Made by a program: the position numbers and the translations under genes
Shown: in pieces, positions 56,449 to 64,000 of the stretch
Numbering within the stretch: the first letter of the stretch is position 1
Layout: every line of letters begins with the position of its first letter
The notes under the pieces: model-generated
What the model was told of the DNA's origin: nothing
Seen by the model: the letters and a program-made list of their open reading frames with translations, nothing else
Databases searched by the model: none
Source: Cichorium intybus
Lineage: Eukaryota; Streptophyta; Magnoliopsida; Asterales; Asteraceae
Assembly: GCA_023525715.1 (NCBI GenBank)
Contig: CM042010.1
Coordinates: 81,221,894 to 81,285,893 of the forward strand
Reading direction: 5' to 3'
Length of the DNA: 64,000 bases

Positions 56449-59400
56449 ATGGTTAAGTGTTAAGGCTTACACCGAAAGCGTTATGCGTTTTGAATAACTC
56501 TTAAGGCTAACAATTATGGGATATGTGTAATGGGTTATAACTTTGTGTTTAAGTCCTAAGGCTTGTTGCCTATTGGTTATGGATGATGGTTTTTGTTCTA
56601 TGGGTTATGGTTATGGTTTAGTGTTAAGACTTATGGATTATGAAATAGGTTCTAGTTTATGTTTTATGGTTGTTAAGGTTTATCGCTTAACGGATATAGC
56701 TTACGTTTTTATTTGTTAGGGTTAAGTCTTAAAGCTTATGGGAGATCATTTATGGTTAACGGGTTATGGTTAAGTGTTACGATCTGTATAATGCGTTATG
56801 AGTTATGATTTATTTAAGATTTATGGGTGATGGTTAAGTGTTACGACTTATAGCTTAAGGTTATCGATTATGGTTAAGTATTAAGGCTTACACCTAAATC
56901 GTTATGCATTTTGATTAACTTTTACGGCTAACAATTATCAGATGTGAGTAATGGGTTATAGCTTTGTGTTTAAGTCCTAAGGCTTGTTGCTTATTGGTTA
57001 TGGATGATGGTTTTTGTTCTATGGATTTTGGTTATGGTTAAGTGTTAGGACTTATAGATTATGAAATAGGTTCTAGTTTATGTTTTGTGGTTGTTAAGGT
57101 TTATGGCTTAACATATATGGCTTACGTTTATATTTGTTAGGGTTAAGTCTTAAAGCTTATGGGAGATCATTTATGGTTAAGGGGTTATAGTTAAGTGTTA
57201 CAGTCTATATAATACGTTATGAGTTATGATTTATTTAAGCTTTATGGGTGATCGTTAAGTTTCAAGACTTAAGGCTTAAGGTTATCGATTATGGTTAAGT
57301 GTTAAGGCTTACTCCTAAACCATTATGGGTTATGATTAAGTCTTAAGGCTAAAAATTATGGGATTTGAGTAATGGGTTATGGCTTTTTGTTTAAATCCCA
57401 AGGCTTGTTGCCTATTGGTTATGGATGATGGTTTTTGTTATATGGGTTAGGGTTATGTTAAGTGTTAAGACTTATGGATTTTGAAATAGGTTCTAGTTTA
57501 TGTTTTATGGTTATGTGTTAAGGTTTATGGCTTAACGGATATGTCTTACGTTTTTATTTGTTATGGTTAAGTCTTAAAGCTTATAGGAGATCATTTATGG
57601 TTAATGGGTTATGGTTAAGTGTTACGGTCTATATAATGTGTTATGAGTTATGAGTTATTTAAGCTTTATGGGTGATGGTTAAGTCTTAAGACTTATGGCT
57701 TACGGTTATCGATTATGGTTACGTGTGAAGGCTTACACCTAAAGCATTATGCGTTTTGATTAACTCTTAAGGCTGACAATTATGGGATGTGAGTAATGGG
57801 TTATAGCTTTGTGTTTAAGTCCTAAGGCTTGTAGCATATTGGTTTTGGATGATGGTTTTTGTTCTATGGGTTATGGTTATGATTAAGTGTTAAGACTTAT
57901 GGTTATGAAATAGATTCTAGTGTGGGTTTTATGGTTATGTGTTAAGGTTTATGGCTTAACGAATATGGCTTACGTTTTTAGTTGTTATAGTTATGCCTTA
58001 AAGCTTATGGGAGATAATTTGTGGTTAACATGTTATGGTTAAGTATTACGGGCTGTATAATGCGTTATGAGATATGATTTATTTAAGCTTTATGGGTGAT
58101 GGTTAAGTGGTAAGACTTATGGCTTAAGGTTATCGATTATGGTTAAGTGTTAATGCTTATACTGAAAGCGTTATGCGTTTTGATTAACTCTTAAAGCTAA
58201 CAATTATGGGATGTGAGTAATGGATTATAGCTTTGTGTTTAAGTCCTAAGGCTTGTTGCCTATTGGTTATGGATGATGGTTTTGGTTCTATGGTTTATGG
58301 TTATGGTTAAGTGTTAAGACTTATCCATTAAAAATAGGTTCTAGTTTATGTTTTATGGTTGTGTATTAAGGTTTATGGCTTAACGGATATGGCTTATATT
58401 ATTGTTTGTTATGGTTAAGTCTTAAAGCTTATGGGATATCATTTATGGTTAACGGGTTATTGCTAAGTATTACGGTCTGTATAATGCGTTATGAGTTATG
58501 ATTTATTTAAGCTTTATGGGTGATGGTTAAGTGTTAAGACTTATGGCTTAAGGTTATCGATTATGGTTAAGTGTTAAGGCTTACACCTAAAGCGTTATGG
58601 GTTATGATTAAGTCTTAAGGCTAACAATTATGGGATGTGAGTAATGGGTTATATCTTTTTGTTTAAGTCCTAAGACTTGTTGCCTATTGCTTATGGAAGA
58701 TGGTTTTTGTTATATGGGTAATGGTTATGGTTAAGTGTTACGACTTATGGATTTTGAAATAAGTTCTAGTTTCTGTTTTATGTTTATGTGTTAAGCTTTA
58801 TGGATTAACAAGTATGACTTATGTTTTTATTTGTTATGGTTAAGTCTTAAAGCTTATGGGAGATCATTTATGGTTAACGGGTTATGGTTAAGTGTTACGG
58901 TCTGTATAATGTGTTATGTGTTATGATTTATTTAAGCTTTATGGGTGATGGTTAAGTGTTAAGACTTATGGCTTATGGATATAGATTATGGTTAAGTATT
59001 AAGGCTTATACCTAAATGGTTATGGGTTATGATTAAGTCTTTTTGTTGAAGTCCTAAGGCTTGTTGCCTATTGGTTATGGATGATGGTTTTTGTTCTATG
59101 GGTTATGGTTATGGTTAAATGTGAAGACTTATGGATTATGAAATAGGTTTTAGTTTATGTTTTATGGTTATGTGTTAAGAATTGTGGCTTAACGGATATG
59201 GCTTACGTTTTTATTTGTTATGGTTAAGTCTTAAAGCTTATGGGAGATCATTTATCGTTAAGGGGTTATGGTTAAGTGTTAGAATCTTCATAATGCGTTA
59301 TGAGTTATGGTTTATTTAAGCTTTATGGGTGATGGTTAAGTGTTAAGACTTATGGCTTCAGGTTATCGATTAGGGTTAAGTGTTATGGCTTACACCTAAA

Positions 59401-62400
59401 GCATTATCTGTTTTGATTAACTCTTAAGGCTAATAATTATGGGATGTGAGTAATAGGTTATAGCTTTGTGTTTAAGTCCTAAGGATTGTTGTCTATTGGT
59501 TATGGATGATGTTTTTCTTCTATGGGTTATGGTTATGGTTAAGTGTTAGGACTTATATATTATGAAATAGGTTCTAGTTTATGTTTTATGGTTGTTAAGG
59601 TTTATGGCTTAACGGATATGGCTTACGTTTATATTTGTTTGGGTTAAGTATTAAAGCTTATGGATATCATTTATGGTTAAGGGGTTATGGTTAAGTGTTA
59701 CAGTCTCTATAATGCGTTATGAGTTATCATTTATTTTAGCTTTATGGGTGATCGTTAAGTGTTAAGACTTAAGGCTTAAGGTGATCGATTATCGTTAAGT
59801 GTTAAGGCATACACCTAAAGCATTATGGGTTATGATTAAGTCTTAAGGCTAACAACTATGGGATTTGAGTAATGGGTTATATCTTTTTGTTTAAGTCCCA
59901 AGGCTTGTTGCCTATTGGTTATGGATGATGGTTTTTGTTCTATGGGTTAGGGTTATGGTTAAGTGTTAAGACTTATGGATTATGAAATAGGTTCTAGTTT
60001 ATGTTTTATGGTTATGTGTTAAGGTTTATGGATTAACGGATATGTCTTACGTTTTTATTTGTTATGGTTAAGTCTTAAAGCTTATGGGAGATAATTTATG
60101 GTTAATGGGTTATGGTTAAGTGTTACGGTCTATATAATGTGTTATGAGTTATGAGTTATTGAAGCTTTATGGGTGATGGTTAAGTGTTAAGACTTATGGC
60201 TTAGGTTTATCGATTATGGTTAAGTGTGAAGGCTTACACCTAAAGCGTTATACGTTTTGATTAACTCTTAAGGCTGACAATTATGGGATGTGAGTAATGG
60301 GTTATAGCTTTTTGTTTAAGTCCTAAGTCTTGTTGCCTATTGGTTATGGATGATGGTTTTTCTTCTATGGGTTAAGGTTATGATTAAGTGTGAAGACTTA
60401 TGGTTATGAAATAGATTCTAGTTTGGGTTTTATGGTTATGTGTTAATGTTTTGGCTTAATGAATATGGCTTACGTTTTTAGTTGTTATGGTTAAGTCTTA
60501 AAGCTTATGGGAGATCATTTGTGGTTAACGGGTTATGGTTAAGTTTTATGGGGCTGTATAACGCGTTATGAGATATGATTTATTTAAGTTTTATGGGTGA
60601 TGCTTAAGTGGTAAGACTTATGGCTTAAGATTGACGATTATGGTTAAGTGTTAAGGCTTACACTGAAAGCGTTATGCGTTTTGATTAACTCATAAGGCTA
60701 ACAATTATGGGATGTGAGTAATGGATTATAGCTTTGTGTTTAAGTCCTAAGGCTTGTTGCCTATTGGTTATGGATGATGGTTTTGGTTCTATGGGTTATG
60801 GTTATGGTTAAGTGTTAAGACTTATCCATTAAAAATAGGTTCTAGTTTATGTTTTATGGTTGTGTATTAAGGTTTATGGCTTAACGGATATGGCTTATAT
60901 TATTATTTGTTATGGTTAAGTCTTAAAACTTATGGGAGATTATTTATGGTTAACGCGTTATGGCTAAGTGTTATGGTCTGTATAATGCGTTATGAGTTAT
61001 GATTTATTTAAGCTTTTTGGGTGATGGTTAAGTGTTAAGACTTATGGCTTAAGGTTATCGATTATGGTTAAGTGTTAAGGCTTACACCAAAAGCGTTATG
61101 GGTTATGATTAAGGCTTAAGGCTAACAATTATGGGATGTGAGTAATGTGTTATATCTTTTTGTTTAAGTCCTAAAGCTTGTTGCCTATTGCTTATGGATG
61201 ATGGTTTTTGTTATATGGGTAATGGTCATGGTTAAGTGTTAAGACTTATGGATTTTGAAATAGGTTCTAGTTTATGTTTTATGTTTATGTGTTAAGCTTT
61301 ATGTCTTAACAAGTATGACTTATGTTTTTATTTGTTATGGTTAAGTCTTAAAGCTTATGGGAGATCATTTATGGTTAATGGGTTATCGTTAAGTGTTACG
61401 GTCTGTATAATGTGTTATGAGTTATGATTTATCTAAGCTTTATGGGTGATGGTTAAGTGTTAAGACTTATGACTTAAGGTTATAGATTATGGTTAAGTGT
61501 TAAGGCTTACACCTAAATGGTTATGGGTTATGATTAAGTCTTAAGGCTAACAATTATGAGATGTGAGTAATGGGTTATATATTTTTGTTTAAGTCCTAAG
61601 GCTTGTTGCCTATTGGTTATGGATGATGGTTATGTTTTATGGTTATGTGTTAAGGTTTGTGGCTTAACGGATATGGCTTACGTTTTTATTTGTTATGGTT
61701 AAGTCTTATAGCTTATGGGAGATCATTTATGGTTAAGGGGTTATGGTTAAGTGTTACAGTCTGTATAATGCGTTATGAGTTATGATTTATTTAAGCTTTA
61801 TGGGTGATGGTTAAGTGTTAAGACTTATGGCTTAAGGTTATCGATTAGGGTTAAGTGTTACGGCTTACATATTAAGCGTTATGCGTTTTGATTAACTCTT
61901 AAGACTAACAATTATGGGATGTGAGTAATAGGTTATAGCTTTGTGTTTAAGTCCTAAGGCTTGTTACCTATTGGTTATCGATGATGGTTTTTGTTCTACG
62001 GGTTATTGTTATGGTTAAGTGTTAAGACTTATGGATTATGAAATAGGTTCTAGTTTATGCTTTACGGTTATATGTTAAGCTTTATGGCTTTACGTGTATA
62101 GCTTATGTTTTTATTTGTTATGGGTTATGATTAAGTGTTAAGGCTAACAATTATGGGATGTGAAGTATAGGTTATATATATTTTTTTAAGTCCTAAGGCT
62201 TGTTGCCTATTGGTTATGGATGATGGTTTTTGTTCTATGGGTTATGATTATGGTTAAGTGTTAAGACTTATGGATTATAAAATAGGTTCTAGGTTATGTT
62301 TTATGGTTATGTGTTAAGATTTATAGTTAAGGGGTTATGCTTAATTGTTACGGTCTGTATAATATGTTATGATTTATGATTTATTTAAGCTTTATGGGTG

Positions 62401-64000
62401 ATGGTTAATTGTTAAGACTTATAGCTTAAGGTTATCGATTATGGTTAAGTGTTATGGCTTACACCTATTATTCTTTGTTATGGTTAAGTCTTAAATCTTA
62501 TGGGAGATCATTTATGGTTAACGGGTTATGGCAAAGTGTTACGATCTGTATAATGCGTTATGAGTTATGATTTATTTAAGTTTTATGGGTGATGGTTAGG
62601 TGTTAAGACTTATGGCTTAAGGTTATCGATTATGGTTAAGTGTTAAGGCTTACACCGAAAGCATTATGTGTTTTGATTAACTTTGAAGCCTAACAATTAT
62701 AGGATGTGAGTAAAGGGTAATAGTTTTGTGTTTAAGTCCTAAGGCTTGTTGCCTATTGGTTATGGATGATGGTTTTTGTTCTATGGGTTATGGTTATGGT
62801 TAAGTGTTAAGACTTATGGATTATGAAATAGGTTCTAGTTTATGCTTTATGTTTATGTGTTAAGCTTTATGGCTTACCGGGTATGGCTTATGTTTTTATT
62901 TGTTATGGTTAAGTCTTAAAGCTTATGTGAGATCATTTAAGGTTAACGGGTTATGGTTAAGTGTTATGGTCTGTAAAATGCTTTATAAGTTATGATTTAT
63001 TTAAGCTTTATCGGTGATAGTTACGTGTTAAGACTTATGGCTTAAGGTTATCGATTATGGTTAAGTGTTAAGGCTTACAGCTAAAGCGTTATGGGTTATG
63101 ATTAAGTCTTAAGGCTAACAATTATAGGTTGAGAGTAATGGGTTATGGCTTTGTGTTCCAGTCCTAAGGCTTGCTGCCTATTGGTTATGAATGATGGTTT
63201 TTGTTCTATGGGTTATGGTTATGGTTAAGTGTTAAGACTTATGGATTATAAAATAGGTTCTAGTTTATATTTTATGGTTATGTGTTAAGGTTAATGGCTT
63301 AACGGATAAGGCTTACATTTTTATTTGTTAGGGTTAAGTTTTAAAGCTTAAGGGAGATCATTTATGGTCAGGGGTTATGGTTAAGTGTTACGGTCTGTAT
63401 AATGCGTTATGAGTTATGATTTATTTAAGCTTTGTGGGTGATGGTTAAGTGTTAAGACTTATGGCTTAAGGTTATCGATTATGGTTAAGTGTTAAGGCTT
63501 ACACCTAAAGCGTTATGGGTTATGATTAAGTCTTAAGGCTAACAATTATGGGAGGTGAGCAATGGGTTATATCTTTTTGTTTAATTCATAAGGCTTGTTG
63601 CCTATTGGTTATGGATGATGGTTTTTGTTCTACGGGTAATGGTTATGGTTAAGTGTTAAGACTTATGGATTATGAAATAGGTTCTAGTTTATGTTTTATG
63701 TTTATGTGTTAATCTTTATGGCATAACGAGTAAGGCTTATGTTTTTATTTGTTATGGTTAAGTCTTAAAGCTTATGGGAGATCATTTATGGTTAAGAGGT
63801 TACGGTTAAGTGTTACGGTCTGTATAATGTGTTATGAGTTATGATTTATTTAAGCTTTATGGGTGATGGTTAAGTGTTAAGACATATGGCTTAAGGTTAT
63901 CGATTATGGTTAAGCGTTAAGGCTTATACCTAAAGCGTTATGGGTTATGATATGTCTTAAGGCTAACAATTATGGGATGTGAATAATGGGTTATATCTTT
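56449..64000 (+). repeat. Satellite 2 main array, ~424 bp monomer, with 6-mer higher-order repeat
   Basis: About 18 monomers run to the window end. The anchor word TCGAT falls at 56864, 57285, 57709, 58133 and 58557, so the period is 421-424 bp. Each monomer is built from shorter related words (TTATGGTTAAGTGTTAAG, CTTATGG, GGGTTATGG). From ~57.1 to ~61.9 kb, variant-specific words recur at exactly 2501 bp: CTTACGTTTATATTTG (57121/59622), TAGATTCTAG (57911/60412), TTATCCATTAAAAATAGG (58321/60822). Six monomers, one truncated to ~384 bp, form the higher-order unit. After ~61.6 kb, deletions break the pattern. Confidence 0.95.

Noticed and set aside
48300..64000. Interstitial telomere repeats
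   Set aside because: Words such as TTAGGGTTAAG occur sporadically, but there is no run of TTTAGGG; the period is 424 bp.

Overview
This is plant nuclear DNA: AT-rich, dominated by LTR retrotransposons primed by initiator-Met tRNA, a plant L1-type LINE, a tRNA-derived SINE, satellite arrays, and a few plant gene families (RWP-RK, Agenet, Ulp1/C48). LTRs beginning TGTCACACCCCC resemble families I associate with Asteraceae, but that is recollection, not proof. I see no clearly intact host gene, no rRNA or tRNA gene and no CRISPR array. It reads as heterochromatin, possibly pericentromeric.

Layout. 1-4580: an array of a ~30 bp unit, split by a solo LTR (647-2614). 4580-9462: degraded genic material (an Ulp1-like protease pseudogene and two small helical-protein pseudogenes) plus three local tandem repeats and three (TA)n tracts. 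9463-64000: a second satellite with a ~424 bp monomer, split by two large insertions.

The first insertion (10099-48262) is a four-deep nest, with a 5 bp target-site duplication (TSD) readable at every level. Element A (LTRs ~0.9-1.0 kb, TSD TAAAG, one unrecognised ORF) sits in the satellite. Element B (10390-44615, TSD GTGGG), a Sirevirus-like Ty1/copia element of ~16 kb after subtracting its inserts, sits in A's 5' LTR. Element C (20405-38182, minus strand, TSD TGTTT, ~2.78 kb LTRs, no gag-pol) sits in an antisense Agenet-domain gene carried by B. Element D (26011-34947, plus strand, TSD GTATA), a young Ty1/copia element, sits in C just downstream of an RWP-RK gene that C carries. Hand-compared LTR divergence falls inward: about 3% (A, B), 2% (C), 0.3% (D).

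The second insertion (about 49459-56448, minus strand) is a nearly full-length LINE with a gag-like ORF1 (split by a frameshift) and an intact endonuclease/reverse-transcriptase ORF2. From ~57.1 to ~61.9 kb the 424 bp satellite is arranged as a six-monomer higher-order repeat of 2501 bp.

Most unusual: (1) B carries, between pol and its 3' LTR, two tandem antisense genes for 139-residue Agenet (Tudor-like) proteins, each with a TATA box ~50 nt upstream of the ATG, followed by a sense envelope-position coding region; (2) C carries an RWP-RK transcription-factor gene, apparently with introns and its own TATA box, antisense to C; (3) the resolved four-level nest and the higher-order satellite.
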